The notes under the pieces were generated by a model. That model saw only the letters and a program-made list of their open reading frames with translations, did not search any database and was not told the DNA's origin. A DNA stretch of 48,607 nt, taken from positions 1 through 48,607 of the forward strand of contig CAYOQK010000055.1 in the NCBI GenBank assembly GCA_964406105.1. Direction: 5' to 3'. Shown here one piece after another: positions 16,814 to 25,167 of this stretch. This DNA is from WGAB01 sp964406105 (GTDB lineage: Bacteria; Hydrothermota; Hydrothermia; WGAB01). Every line of letters begins with the position of its first letter. Positions within the stretch are counted from its first letter, which is position 1. Both the position numbers and the translations under genes were made by a program.

Positions 16814-19468
16814 TCAACGGGTCACCACGAACTTGTGCACTCGCTCAAAACGACCCGCCTCCAACCGAAGGAAGTACACCCCGCTGGTCATCCGCTGCAC
16901 GGCAAGGGGAACGCGATAAAACCCCGCGCGCAGGGTACGATCCAACAGAACCTGCACCCGACGGCCTGCCACATCGTAAACCTCCAACCTCACAGGGGTG
17001 CGCGCAGGCAACGTGAAGGTCACCCACGCCTCGTTCCGCACGGGGTTGGGATGGGGGCCAGCGAAGGTGAACCGGCGAATCCCCAGATCCGGGGATTCCA
17101 GTACCACAATGGGCTGTTGCGACGGAGGCACCTGGAAGTTATCGTGCACAATGGACCAAACGATCCGCAACGTGGGCCGCGCTTTGGTGGTGGACATGGT
17201 GTCCACGATCCCCAGCAGCATGGAAGAGGCCGTCGTTCGGTAGGCGCTGGTATCGGTGTAGTGGCGGTACGAGGTCATGGAGTAAAACTGGTCCAGATCA
17301 TCAGGGGTTCCCGCGAAGCCGGCCACGTACAAGCTGTCCCCTGGGTTGGCAGGCACATCGGTGAGCCGGTCAATGAAGGGATGAGCCCCTGGATACTGAC
17401 GCACCACGGAATCCATCCCCGGCATCCAGGGGTTAGACGCCATGTGCAGGGTGCTGAACACGGTGTCGCCATACGCGCCGTCAAGCACACTGTCGGGCAA
17501 CATGCCGAAGAGGCTATCCATCGCTGGAGCCATGGGTCCGTATCCCCAAAGGTCACCACCCTCGGCATACGCGTATCCACCCTGGTATAGATAGGACCGA
17601 AGGGCGTTGATGTGAGAGAGCGAGGGGGCCCAGTTGTCCGGGTACATGCCCGCGGAGATCCACAACATCTTGTAGTCCTTTACCGCAGGCCACGCCAGCC
17701 CTGCAGTATCCGGGCAGTACCTGCCGGCGTATCCCAGGTCCTGAAGATCCCGAATCCAACGGTACGCGGTGTTTCGGTACTTTCCCAGGTCCAGAGCCAG
17801 GAAATCGTTGCCGATGTATCGGAAAGCCATAAAGTCCACGGTATCGGTGGAGGTGTATGGCGAGCCACCCAAATCCACCCAACCATAAAATTTATAGGGG
17901 ACCACCGATTGAGGATAAAACTCCGGAAAAGACACGGTGTCCGCGGATCCAGGGGGCAAGGGTGTGGTGATGTTTTGAGTTTGGGTGTACACCTCGGAGC
18001 CTTCCATGTCCCGGATTATGGCATGGGCCTGGTACGTGACGCTTCGGTTTCCGGTGTTCCGCACCACATAAGTGGGCAAGAGGGGAAGGGAGTCGGAAAT
18101 CGTGTATTGAGGCCACAGCACCGTATCAACCTTTATGTCGTAAAAAGCGGGAACCACGCTATCAGCGAACACGCTGTCCACAAACACCCCGTCGGTGTTG
18201 TAGGGGTAATTGGCGAACACCATGATCTTGTAGATCAAGGTGTCGGTGCGGGTGGAATCCAGGACCCCTGAGAAGTCCTGTACGTGGCGATGCCACACCG
18301 TATCATGGTCTCCGGAGATCTGGAACAGGGTATCCCAGGAGGCGCCGCGGTTGGTGGACACCAATACCCGTAGGCTGTCGTTCCCTTCCAGGTTGATCCT
18401 GCGGTAATAAAAGGAGGCGCCGCCGGTGCCCGATTCATACAACAGGCCTATCCACGCCGCACTGTATCCGCGGTTGTCGCTCTCGCTCCGGTCAAAGAGC
18501 ATGCTGGAATCCCCTACCAAGCTCAGGGTATCGCTTCGGACACGCCAGGCCCCGGTGCCTCCCCGGGCCCAACGGCGGATTCCAGAGCTGAAATCGTCAC
18601 TGAAGGGAACGGTATACAACGGGGTGACCGGTGCCCAGACCCCCGAGGTGTCATCCGAGAAATCGGAACCGATAGAATCTGCGGGTCCCACTGGGAAGGA
18701 GACCAGGGTGTCCATGGGTGCCCCCATGGACGAGGAACTGGCGGTGTAGTGCAGGATCAACGTGGTATCCTGGCCCCCGGCTAACCAAAGCCTTTGGGAG
18801 TCCACCCGGGTGCCGTTGACCATCAGCACCTGGTAAAAGGAACCCGTGGCATCGCTTCCTTCGTTTTTCAATTGGACGCGCACAGGTACCGTTTCCGTGG
18901 AGAACACGATCTCTGGGGGGGTGATCTGGGTGGTGGTCACGTTCTTGCCTGGAGGAGGAACCATCGCGGGCCCTTCAAAGTCGTCCACGTGCAGATAGTA
19001 GGCGTCCACCGAAATGCACCGCACGGCCACATAGATGGTTTGGCCGGCATAGGCACTGAGATCAAAAACGTACTGGGTGTACACACCGGGAACCTGGGTG
19101 ATGGTGGCCAGGGTGTCGTGGAAGGAATCGGGTACTGGCGCAGTGGTGGAAACCAGAACCTGGAAATCCTCAGGCCAGGTGGTAGAGGCCGAACGGGCCC
19201 AAAAGGAGATCTGGTCGCCGTTGACAGGGTTGAGGGGCGGGGTGATCAACCAGTCGTCGCTGCCGTCGGAGTTCCAATGGACCCGAGCGGAATAGAGACC
19301 CGTGTGGGGATAGGTGATGGAGGCTTCCCAACGGTAGCCATCGTTGTCTTGGTCCACTACGGTCCAGTTATCGGGGATGGCCCCGTTCTCAAACCCCTCG
19401 TTGAGGGGGGCTGCCTGCAGGGCAGTTCCCAGGAGGATCCCCAGGACCCACAAGAACCGCGTGCCCAT
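16814..19468 (-). CDS. Large secreted adhesin-like protein with C-terminal sorting-like domain
   Basis: An 884-residue secreted protein. The signal peptide (FLWVLGILLGTALQA) is followed by a cleaved-adhesin/choice-of-anchor-J beta-sandwich (about 20-170; LNEGFENGAIPDNW, LITPPLN, HVDDFEGP). A second such domain spans about 300-470. CARDB-like strands come next, and near 560-720 there is an alpha/beta region (DLGYAGRYCPDTAG, KMLWISAGM) that looks like a glutamine-amidotransferase-like fold. The last 80 residues (PHPNPVRNEAWVTFTL, LEVYDVAGRRV, SGVYFLRLEAG) are of T9SS type A or FlgD-Ig type. I chose the ATG at 19468, which has GAGGAGG upstream and begins the signal peptide; the open frame extends 66 codons further but overlaps the promoter. 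Regulation is probably through the palindrome at its promoter. Confidence 0.85.
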   Translation of the reverse strand: MGTRFLWVLGILLGTALQAAPLNEGFENGAIPDNWTVVDQDNDGYRWEASITYPHTGLYSARVHWNSDGSDDWLITPPLNPVNGDQISFWARSASTTWPEDFQVLVSTTAPVPDSFHDTLATITQVPGVYTQYVFDLSAYAGQTIYVAVRCISVDAYYLHVDDFEGPAMVPPPGKNVTTTQITPPEIVFSTETVPVRVQLKNEGSDATGSFYQVLMVNGTRVDSQRLWLAGGQDTTLILHYTASSSSMGAPMDTLVSFPVGPADSIGSDFSDDTSGVWAPVTPLYTVPFSDDFSSGIRRWARGGTGAWRVRSDTLSLVGDSSMLFDRSESDNRGYSAAWIGLLYESGTGGASFYYRRINLEGNDSLRVLVSTNRGASWDTLFQISGDHDTVWHRHVQDFSGVLDSTRTDTLIYKIMVFANYPYNTDGVFVDSVFADSVVPAFYDIKVDTVLWPQYTISDSLPLLPTYVVRNTGNRSVTYQAHAIIRDMEGSEVYTQTQNITTPLPPGSADTVSFPEFYPQSVVPYKFYGWVDLGGSPYTSTDTVDFMAFRYIGNDFLALDLGKYRNTAYRWIRDLQDLGYAGRYCPDTAGLAWPAVKDYKMLWISAGMYPDNWAPSLSHINALRSYLYQGGYAYAEGGDLWGYGPMAPAMDSLFGMLPDSVLDGAYGDTVFSTLHMASNPWMPGMDSVVRQYPGAHPFIDRLTDVPANPGDSLYVAGFAGTPDDLDQFYSMTSYRHYTDTSAYRTTASSMLLGIVDTMSTTKARPTLRIVWSIVHDNFQVPPSQQPIVVLESPDLGIRRFTFAGPHPNPVRNEAWVTFTLPARTPVRLEVYDVAGRRVQVLLDRTLRAGFYRVPLAVQRMTSGVYFLRLEAGRFERVHKFVVTR

Positions 19469-19542
19469 ACAACACCTCCTCGTTTGAGTAGCCACGGCAT
19501 CCGCTGCCCTGGGGATCCCGGGCAGATCTGGACCCCGCAGCC

Positions 19543-19568
19543 TTCCCGACCGACCGGTCGGTCGGGAA
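19543..19568. promoter_or_regulatory. 26-bp perfect palindrome, probable TetR-family operator
   Basis: The arm TTCCCGACCGACC (19543-19555) is followed immediately by its exact reverse complement (19556-19568). The core ACCGACCGGTCGGT closely resembles known operators of TetR-family repressors. It begins inside the -10 box of the minus-strand promoter and covers the predicted transcription start, so a bound dimer would block RNA polymerase. A TetR-family gene lies at 16124-16741. I find no second copy in the window. Confidence 0.85.
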
Positions 19569-19596
19569 TATAGGGCATGGGACAGGACCCTGTCAA
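19567..19596 (-). promoter_or_regulatory. Strong sigma-70-type promoter of the large secreted protein gene
   Basis: On the minus strand a perfect -35 TTGACA (19596-19591) and -10 TATATT (19572-19567) are separated by 18 nt. The predicted start lies within the palindrome, giving a leader of about 90 nt with GAGGAGG before the ATG. Confidence 0.85.
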
Positions 19597-19603
19597 GGTC
19601 AAC

Positions 19604-19755
19604 CTTCCTTGAGATGCCTAAACCCCAATGCCGCCTCAGGGCCTCCGCGGGCAGCTCCCATCCCACAAGGCCGCCAAGGGAGCCCCACGGCGAATCGGCC
19701 GTCCGTATGCCCTTGCGAACTGGGCCCAGGTCTTCGGAGCCAAAACGGAACCATC
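19604..19755. other. Unassigned intergenic stretch between divergent promoters
   Basis: About 150 nt separate the promoter of the secreted-protein gene from that of miaB. I see no convincing gene, riboswitch consensus, repeat or terminator in it. Short open frames cross it, but they lack ribosome sites and recognisable protein features. Confidence 0.4.
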
Positions 19756-19784
19756 TTGACCGGTTCAGTCAGAAAGCGTACCTT
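19756..19784 (+). promoter_or_regulatory. Promoter of miaB with very short leader
   Basis: TTGACC (19756-19761) and TACCTT (19779-19784) are 17 nt apart. The ATG at 19793 begins 8 nt after the -10 box, so the message would have a leader of only one or two bases, or none. Confidence 0.6.
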
Positions 19785-19792
19785 AGAAGGCC

Positions 19793-21145
19793 ATGAATGC
19801 ACCACGGCGCCGGTTCTATATCCGCACCTTCGGCTGTCAAATGAACGAGTACGACAGCCGATTGGTGAAAAAACTCCTCCTGGATCGGGGGTTTGAAGAG
19901 GTCTCCCGGCCTGAGGAGGCCGACATCGTGCTGGTGAACACCTGCACGGTGCGGGAGCGGGCCGACCGCAAGGCCCTGGAGTTCATCCACACCCAGAAAA
20001 AGCATGGCAAACGGGTGTTGGCCATGGGCTGCATGGCCCAGTGGATGGGCGAGGAACTGCGACACCACGGCGCCGACTGGGTGGTGGGCACCGGCAGCCT
20101 GGCCCTCATCCCCGAGATCCTGGAGGGTCGGTCCGAGGAGATGCGCCGGGTGTACTGCGAAAACCTGGGGCAGTTTCCCGAACGCCAGGCCTTGGAACCT
20201 GGCGAACCCTTCGCCTTCCTTACCATCATGCGGGGATGCGACCACTTCTGCACCTTCTGCATCGTGCCCCGCGTCCGGGGGCGCGAGGTGTCCCGCCGCC
20301 ATGAGGAGATCCTCCAAGAGGCTCGGTACCTGGAATCCCTCGGCGTCCTGGAACTCACCCTGCTGGGCCAGAACGTCAACACTTACTTTGATGGCGACCT
20401 GGACTTCGCCGAACTCCTCGCCCTCCTGGACCGAGAAACCCGGTTCCTCCGGATCCGGTTCACCTCCCCCCACCCCAGGGACATCACCGCCAAGGTGCTC
20501 ATGGTGATCCGCGATGGCCAACGCCTAACCCCCTGGATCCACCTCCCCCTGCAGGCGGGGTCCACCGAGGTGCTCCGCCGCATGAACCGAGGATACACAA
20601 AGGAGGAGTTCGTGGCCAAAGCCCACATGATCCGCGAGGTGCTGGGAGAGGATGCCGCCATCACCACCGACATCATGGTGGGCTTTCCCGGGGAAACCGA
20701 CGAGGACTTTGAAAAAACCCTGGACGTGGTGCGTGCCGTGCAGTTTGACGGTGCCTATATGTTCATCTACTCCCCCCGTCCGGGCACGCCAGCAGCTCGG
20801 TTCCCTGATCAGGTGCCGGAACGGGTCAAAGGCCTTCGGCTCCGCAGGCTCATAGAGGTGGTCAACCAGGGGATCCTGGCCCGCCGCCAACGGCTGGTAG
20901 GCCGCACCGTGGAGGTTCTGGTGGAAAAACCCGCCCGGAAAAGTCCCGGCTTCTCCACCGGCAAAACCTGGGAGAACATCTCCGCCGTGGTGCACGGCCT
21001 TTATGCCCGAGGCACCTTGGTACGCGGCGTGGTTCGGGAAATCCGAGGGCTCACCCCCGTGGTGGAAGTCCAAGAGGCCATCCCTCCCGAGGAACTGCGA
21101 GCCCGGCTGGGCCTGGCACCCGCGACCGAAGGGCTGCCGGCCTAA
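19793..21145 (+). CDS. miaB: tRNA-2-methylthio-N6-dimethylallyladenosine synthase MiaB
   Basis: A 450-residue methylthiotransferase that converts i6A37 of tRNA to ms2i6A. The N-terminal UPF0004 domain holds the three auxiliary-cluster cysteines (TFGCQMNEYDS, VNTCTVRE, MGCMAQ). The radical SAM motif is GCDHFCTFCIVP near residue 145 with the VRGRE signature right after it, and the C-terminal 60-70 residues (RLVGRTVEVLVE onward) form a TRAM domain. QMNEYDS favours MiaB over RimO or MtaB. Upstream -35 and -10 boxes lie so close to the ATG that the message is probably leaderless. The next gene has its own candidate promoter. Confidence 0.96.
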   Translation: MNAPRRRFYIRTFGCQMNEYDSRLVKKLLLDRGFEEVSRPEEADIVLVNTCTVRERADRKALEFIHTQKKHGKRVLAMGCMAQWMGEELRHHGADWVVGTGSLALIPEILEGRSEEMRRVYCENLGQFPERQALEPGEPFAFLTIMRGCDHFCTFCIVPRVRGREVSRRHEEILQEARYLESLGVLELTLLGQNVNTYFDGDLDFAELLALLDRETRFLRIRFTSPHPRDITAKVLMVIRDGQRLTPWIHLPLQAGSTEVLRRMNRGYTKEEFVAKAHMIREVLGEDAAITTDIMVGFPGETDEDFEKTLDVVRAVQFDGAYMFIYSPRPGTPAARFPDQVPERVKGLRLRRLIEVVNQGILARRQRLVGRTVEVLVEKPARKSPGFSTGKTWENISAVVHGLYARGTLVRGVVREIRGLTPVVEVQEAIPPEELRARLGLAPATEGLPA

Positions 21146-21154
21146 GCCCTCCGC

Positions 21155-21183
21155 TTTCCCTCGGCTCCAGAACCCCTCACAAT
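21155..21183 (+). promoter_or_regulatory. Weak candidate promoter of the GlcD-like gene
   Basis: TTTCCC (21155-21160) and CACAAT (21178-21183) are 17 nt apart, and the ATG at 21194 follows after 10 nt with no ribosome site. Both boxes are imperfect, so this is tentative. Confidence 0.4.
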
Positions 21184-21193
21184 AAAGGCCACG

Positions 21194-22567
21194 ATGACCT
21201 CTGTGGAACGCCTCATCCTGAAACTCCAACGGGCCCTGGGCGAAGACCGGGTACGCACCGACGAAGAGCACCGCCTGGCCTATGCCCGCGACGAGTCCGG
21301 CATCCCTGAGGTGTACCTGCCCGATGTGGTGGTGCACCCCGAAAACACCCAGGAGGTCAGCACCATCGCCCGCCTGGCCTATGAAGAGGAGGTGCCCTTG
21401 GTGCCCAGGGGAGCCGGCACCGGGGTTACCGGTGGTGCCCTGGCTGTCCACGGCGGTGTCCTTGTGGTGTTTGACCGCATGAGCCAGATCAAAGCCGTGG
21501 AAACCGGCGACCTGGTCCTCATCACCCAACCTGGCGTCATCACCCAAGAGATCCACCAAGCGGCAGAGGCCGAAGGGCTCTTTTACCCCCCGGATCCTGC
21601 CAGCCTGGACGCCTGTAGCATCGGCGGCAACGTGGCCGAAAACGCCGGCGGCCCCCGCGCCCTCAAGTACGGGGTCACCAAGCACTACGTGCTGGAACTG
21701 GAAGTGGTGATGCCCTCGGGCGAGGTCCATCGCTTCGGCCGACCCACCAAGAAATGGGTAACCGGTTATGACTTGGTATCGCTGATCACGGGCAGCGAAG
21801 GCACCCTCGGGTTCATCACCGAGATCACCCTGCGTCTATTGCCCCGTCCCCCGCATTTGGAAACCCTGCTGGTGCCCTTTGCCAACGTGCACAGTGCCTC
21901 GGTGGCGGTCACGGAGATCCTACGGGCGGGGATCCTGCCCCGCACCCTGGAACTCATGGATCACCGCGCCCTGGCCGTGGTGCGCGACAAGGCGCCTCCA
22001 AACCTGCCCCAGGAAACCGGTGCCCTGCTCATCTTTGAGCAAGACGGCAAAGAGCAAGAGGTATGGGCCGATGTGGAACGGGCCGCCGAGATCTTTGAAC
22101 AACACGGCGCCCTGGATATCTTCGCAGCCCAAAGCGAAGCCGAACGCGAACGACTGTGGCGTGCCCGCCGCAGCGTGCTCACCGATCTCCAGGAATCTTA
22201 CCCCATCGTGCGATCCGAAGACCTGGTGTTCCCCCGCACCCGCATCCCCGAGGCCGTGGACATGGCGTACCGGGTGGAACAGGAAACCGGCATTGCCCTA
22301 TGCACCTTTGGCCACATCGGCGATGGCAACCTACACGTGAACCTCCTCTACAGCCCTGAAGAGCAGGATCGGGTGAACCGGGCTCTGGAACTCCTGTACC
22401 GGGGCACCGTGGCCTTGGGGGGCACCATTTCGGGTGAACACGGGATCGGCCTCCTGAAACGCCCGTTTTTGCCTGTGGAACAAACATCCGAGGTGATCCT
22501 GCTGCAAAAGCGCATTAAACACCTGTTTGACCCCAAAGGGTTGATGAACCCGGGCAAGATCTTCTGA
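21194..22567 (+). CDS. glcD: FAD-linked oxidase, glycolate/D-lactate dehydrogenase GlcD-like
   Basis: A 457-residue flavoprotein of the FAD-binding PCMH (vanillyl-alcohol oxidase) type. FAD-binding residues are visible in VPRGAGTGVTGGAL near 75 and in DPASLDACSIGGNVAENAGGPRALKYGVTKHYVL near 135-170. The C-terminal cap ends in FGHIGDGNLHVNLLY and SGEHGIGLLKRPFL, with the GxHxxGDGNxH-type metal/substrate motif, and terminates LMNPGKIF. Such enzymes oxidise glycolate, D-lactate or D-2-hydroxyglutarate and pass the electrons to a quinone or an electron-transfer protein. No iron-sulfur partner (GlcF) or EtfAB is adjacent, so the exact substrate is open. Confidence 0.93.
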   Translation: MTSVERLILKLQRALGEDRVRTDEEHRLAYARDESGIPEVYLPDVVVHPENTQEVSTIARLAYEEEVPLVPRGAGTGVTGGALAVHGGVLVVFDRMSQIKAVETGDLVLITQPGVITQEIHQAAEAEGLFYPPDPASLDACSIGGNVAENAGGPRALKYGVTKHYVLELEVVMPSGEVHRFGRPTKKWVTGYDLVSLITGSEGTLGFITEITLRLLPRPPHLETLLVPFANVHSASVAVTEILRAGILPRTLELMDHRALAVVRDKAPPNLPQETGALLIFEQDGKEQEVWADVERAAEIFEQHGALDIFAAQSEAERERLWRARRSVLTDLQESYPIVRSEDLVFPRTRIPEAVDMAYRVEQETGIALCTFGHIGDGNLHVNLLYSPEEQDRVNRALELLYRGTVALGGTISGEHGIGLLKRPFLPVEQTSEVILLQKRIKHLFDPKGLMNPGKIF

Positions 22568-22639
22568 CACCGAGGGACCTACCCAATCCCTCAAGCCCAT
22601 CCCTGGGCATCCCCACGATGGGCCTGGCCACTCCCCGCA

Positions 22640-22669
22640 TTGCACGCCCGCCTTTCAGGCCCCCATAAT
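22640..22669 (+). promoter_or_regulatory. Promoter of the membrane protein gene at 22679
   Basis: TTGCAC (22640-22645) and CATAAT (22664-22669) are separated by 18 nt. The ATG begins 9 nt after the -10 box without any Shine-Dalgarno sequence, again implying a leaderless or nearly leaderless message. The rest of the 22568-22639 gap holds a weak inverted repeat (GCCCATC at 22595, GATGGGC at 22617) but no clear terminator. Confidence 0.6.
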
Positions 22670-22678
22670 TGAAACCGC

Positions 22679-23170
22679 ATGAACGGAGCGTTTCCTTGGC
22701 ACGCGCTGTGGACCAGCCTCCTTTTGGGATTCCTGGGGGCGGCCTTTTTGCTGTACCTCCTCTCCTTCCGCCGATACGAAACCTACCGCACAGCCGCCCG
22801 TTTTCTGCTCTTGGTCACCGGGCTGCTGGCCCTGGGCGTACTGCTCACCGGCGCGACCTCACCCCCCACGGAACCCACGGTGTACACCCTGTTCCGTCAA
22901 CACCAAGCCCTGGGGGTGACCACCGGGGTGCTGGTCGTGCTGACCGCCCTCTTCGCGCTGTTTGAACCCCTGGCGTCTTGGATGCCAGGATTTACCGTTT
23001 CCCTGCTGCTCCTGGCCCTGTTGGCTGCAGGGTCGTCTTGGGTGTTCGGGCACCGGCTACGGGAGGCCCTGCAAACGCCACCCGTGGAAATCCTGGAAGA
23101 GCCCCAGGAGGAAGAGGTGGTGCCGGACACCGGTGAACTCTGGTGGGACGACGAAGAATCCTTACCATAG
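22679..23170 (+). CDS. Small four-helix membrane protein of unknown function
   Basis: A 163-residue integral membrane protein. Four hydrophobic segments are visible at about residues 10-28, 41-59, 79-98 and 102-121, then comes a cytoplasmic-type tail rich in Glu and Asp (EEPQEEEVV, WWDDEE). The topology resembles DUF2231 or cytochrome b561-like four-helix proteins, but I cannot see paired histidine ligands that would support haem binding. A promoter lies directly upstream. The SpoIID-domain gene starts 8 nt after the stop, so the two are probably co-transcribed. Confidence 0.65.
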   Translation: MNGAFPWHALWTSLLLGFLGAAFLLYLLSFRRYETYRTAARFLLLVTGLLALGVLLTGATSPPTEPTVYTLFRQHQALGVTTGVLVVLTALFALFEPLASWMPGFTVSLLLLALLAAGSSWVFGHRLREALQTPPVEILEEPQEEEVVPDTGELWWDDEESLP

Positions 23171-23178
23171 GAGGAACC

Positions 23179-24615
23179 ATGCAGATCCGGATCTCCATCG
23201 TTCGTGAACTCCCTTCGGTGACCCTCTCCTCGGAGGGCCCCCTTCGGCTCTCCTGGGAGGGTGGCGAATACCGATGCAACGGCGATGCCTTAGTGCTCTC
23301 CTGGATCAGTCCTGGGCAGGTCACCTACCGCGTATGCGTGGAGGACTACGGCTCTCCACAACTGCCCGAAGGCTTTGAGCCCATGACCGCAGGCACCCAA
23401 CTGGGCGACCTGGACATGCGGGAAGCCTGGCTCTGCCAAACCCACCCCACTTTAGAGGAAGCCCAAAAGGCTCGGGAAGATCTCTTGGCCCGGGAAATCC
23501 ACGCCTATGTGCGTCGCCACCTCTCCCGATCCGGACGGATCCGTGTGGAACCCAGCGGACGGCCACCCTTTGAGGTGCCTGGCCCCCTGCGGATCACCCC
23601 AGCCTCGGGTGTGGTGACCTTCCACGAGATCCCCTATGGGGCTGGGTTCCATTGGGAACGACGGGAAGACGAAACCTACGGGGGCCGCTTTGACGTGTAT
23701 GCTGACGACCTCGGCCTCCTGGTGGTCAACGAAACCGACCTGGAACACTACCTCATGGTGGTGAACTCCTCGGAGATGCACCCCGATGCCCCCATGGAGG
23801 TGCTGAAGGCGCAAACCGTAGCGGCGCGGTCCACGGTGCTGGCCACCCGCGGCAAACACCACTTCGGCGAACCCTTTGACCTGTGCAACACCGACCACTG
23901 TCAGGTGTACCGCGGACTTCAACAGGTGCGCGATTCTTCCCGCCAAGCCGTGGAAGAAACCCGCGGCGAGGTGCTGGTGTACGGCAACAGCGTGGCCGAT
24001 ACCCGCTTTGCCAAGACCTGCGGTGGCATCCTGGAGGCCAAGGAGTTCGTGTGGGGTGGGCGCCCCCTGCCTTACCTTATGGCCAAACCCGACACCGACC
24101 AACCCAACCCCGAGTTCACCCCACCCCTGGACACCGAGGAGAAGGCCCGGGCCTTCATCAACGCCCGTCCCGATGCCTTTTGCCATCTCAAACCCAACGA
24201 GATCCCTTACATCGGCGATCCCCTGTATCGCTGGGAAATCCGGTACACCGCCCAGGAACTGCGGGACATCATCCGCCGAAAAACCGGCCAGGACCCCGGA
24301 GACCTTCTGGCCCTGGTGCCGCAGAAACGTGGGGCCTCGGGCCGCATCTACCTACTGGAAATCCAAGGCAGCCAGCGGACCCTGCGGGTGTTCACCGAAC
24401 TGGAGATCCGCCGGGTACTCTCGCCCAGTCACCTGCCCTCCTCCCTCTTCTATGTGGTCCAGGAGGGCGACGAATGGGTGCTGCGCGGAGCCGGCTGGGG
24501 CCACGGAGTGGGCATGTGCCAGGTGGGCATGGTCAAAATGGCCCAAAGGGGATACGATTACCGGCAAATCCTACAGCACTACTACCCTGGGACCGAACTG
24601 CGGCGGGTGGTATAA
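23179..24615 (+). CDS. SpoIID/LytB-domain protein
   Basis: A 478-residue protein of the SpoIID/LytB family, whose founding member cleaves denuded or cross-linked glycan strands during spore engulfment; in non-sporulators the family acts on peptidoglycan or modulates amidases. The signature runs from ETDLEHYLMVVNSSEM through APMEVLKAQTVAARSTVL, then CGGILEAKEFVWGG, and ends in GAGWGHGVGMCQVGM with the conserved GHGxGM core. An N-terminal strand region and an insertion near 285-390 are present. The start has AGGAGG in the right place, but I see no signal peptide, which is odd for an envelope enzyme. It follows a four-helix membrane protein by 8 nt. Confidence 0.9.
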   Translation: MQIRISIVRELPSVTLSSEGPLRLSWEGGEYRCNGDALVLSWISPGQVTYRVCVEDYGSPQLPEGFEPMTAGTQLGDLDMREAWLCQTHPTLEEAQKAREDLLAREIHAYVRRHLSRSGRIRVEPSGRPPFEVPGPLRITPASGVVTFHEIPYGAGFHWERREDETYGGRFDVYADDLGLLVVNETDLEHYLMVVNSSEMHPDAPMEVLKAQTVAARSTVLATRGKHHFGEPFDLCNTDHCQVYRGLQQVRDSSRQAVEETRGEVLVYGNSVADTRFAKTCGGILEAKEFVWGGRPLPYLMAKPDTDQPNPEFTPPLDTEEKARAFINARPDAFCHLKPNEIPYIGDPLYRWEIRYTAQELRDIIRRKTGQDPGDLLALVPQKRGASGRIYLLEIQGSQRTLRVFTELEIRRVLSPSHLPSSLFYVVQEGDEWVLRGAGWGHGVGMCQVGMVKMAQRGYDYRQILQHYYPGTELRRVV

Positions 24616-24683
24616 CCCGACTAACCGGCTAAACCTTTAAAATTTTCAGCACAATCAACCTCTTTCACCCGTGGAGGCAAGCC

Positions 24684-25166
24684 ATGAGCGAACCCAAAAA
24701 GGTATCGGTAGAAAACCTGAGCCCGGAGGAAGAACGGATCCGGCAAATCCTCATCAAGTACAAGAACATCGCCGTGGTGGGCCTGTCCAAAAACCCCCAG
24801 AAACCCGCCCGCAAGGTACCCAAATACCTGATGGCCCACGGATACCACATCATCCCCGTGAACCCCACCATGGAGAAAACCCTGGGCCGTAAGGTGTACC
24901 CCAGCATCGCCGATATCCCTCCCGACGTGAGAATTGACCTGGTAGAGGTGTTCCGTCCCTCTGACCAAACCCCAGAGATCGTGCGCCAAGTGGTGGAACG
25001 CAAGAAACGCGTGGGAGACGTTCAGGCCGTGTGGCTCCAAGAGGGGATCAAACACCCCGAGAGCCGCCGACTGGCCGAAGAGGCCGGCTTGGAGTACGTG
25101 GAAGATCGCTGCATGTACAAGGAACACAAGCGCCTGATCCTCGGAGAAGAGCCCGACGAGATCTGA
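24684..25166 (+). CDS. CoA-binding domain protein (YccU-like)
   Basis: A 160-residue cytoplasmic protein with a Rossmann-type CoA-binding domain (PF13380 type). Visible landmarks are NIAVVGLSKNPQKPARKVPKYLMAHGYHIIPVNP near residues 28-62 and then QAVWLQEGIKHPESRRLAEEAGLEYVEDRCMYKEH, the usual end of YccU-like proteins. Family members bind CoA, and some react through a conserved cysteine. The gene has a GGAGG site. The preceding gap of 68 nt is AT-rich for this genome, but I could not define a promoter in it. The alpha/beta hydrolase gene follows immediately. Confidence 0.9.
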   Translation: MSEPKKVSVENLSPEEERIRQILIKYKNIAVVGLSKNPQKPARKVPKYLMAHGYHIIPVNPTMEKTLGRKVYPSIADIPPDVRIDLVEVFRPSDQTPEIVRQVVERKKRVGDVQAVWLQEGIKHPESRRLAEEAGLEYVEDRCMYKEHKRLILGEEPDEI

Positions 25167-25167
25167 C

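Noticed and set aside
20525..21730. 401-codon open frame on the - strand
   Set aside because: It is antisense to miaB and the GlcD-like gene and has no protein features.
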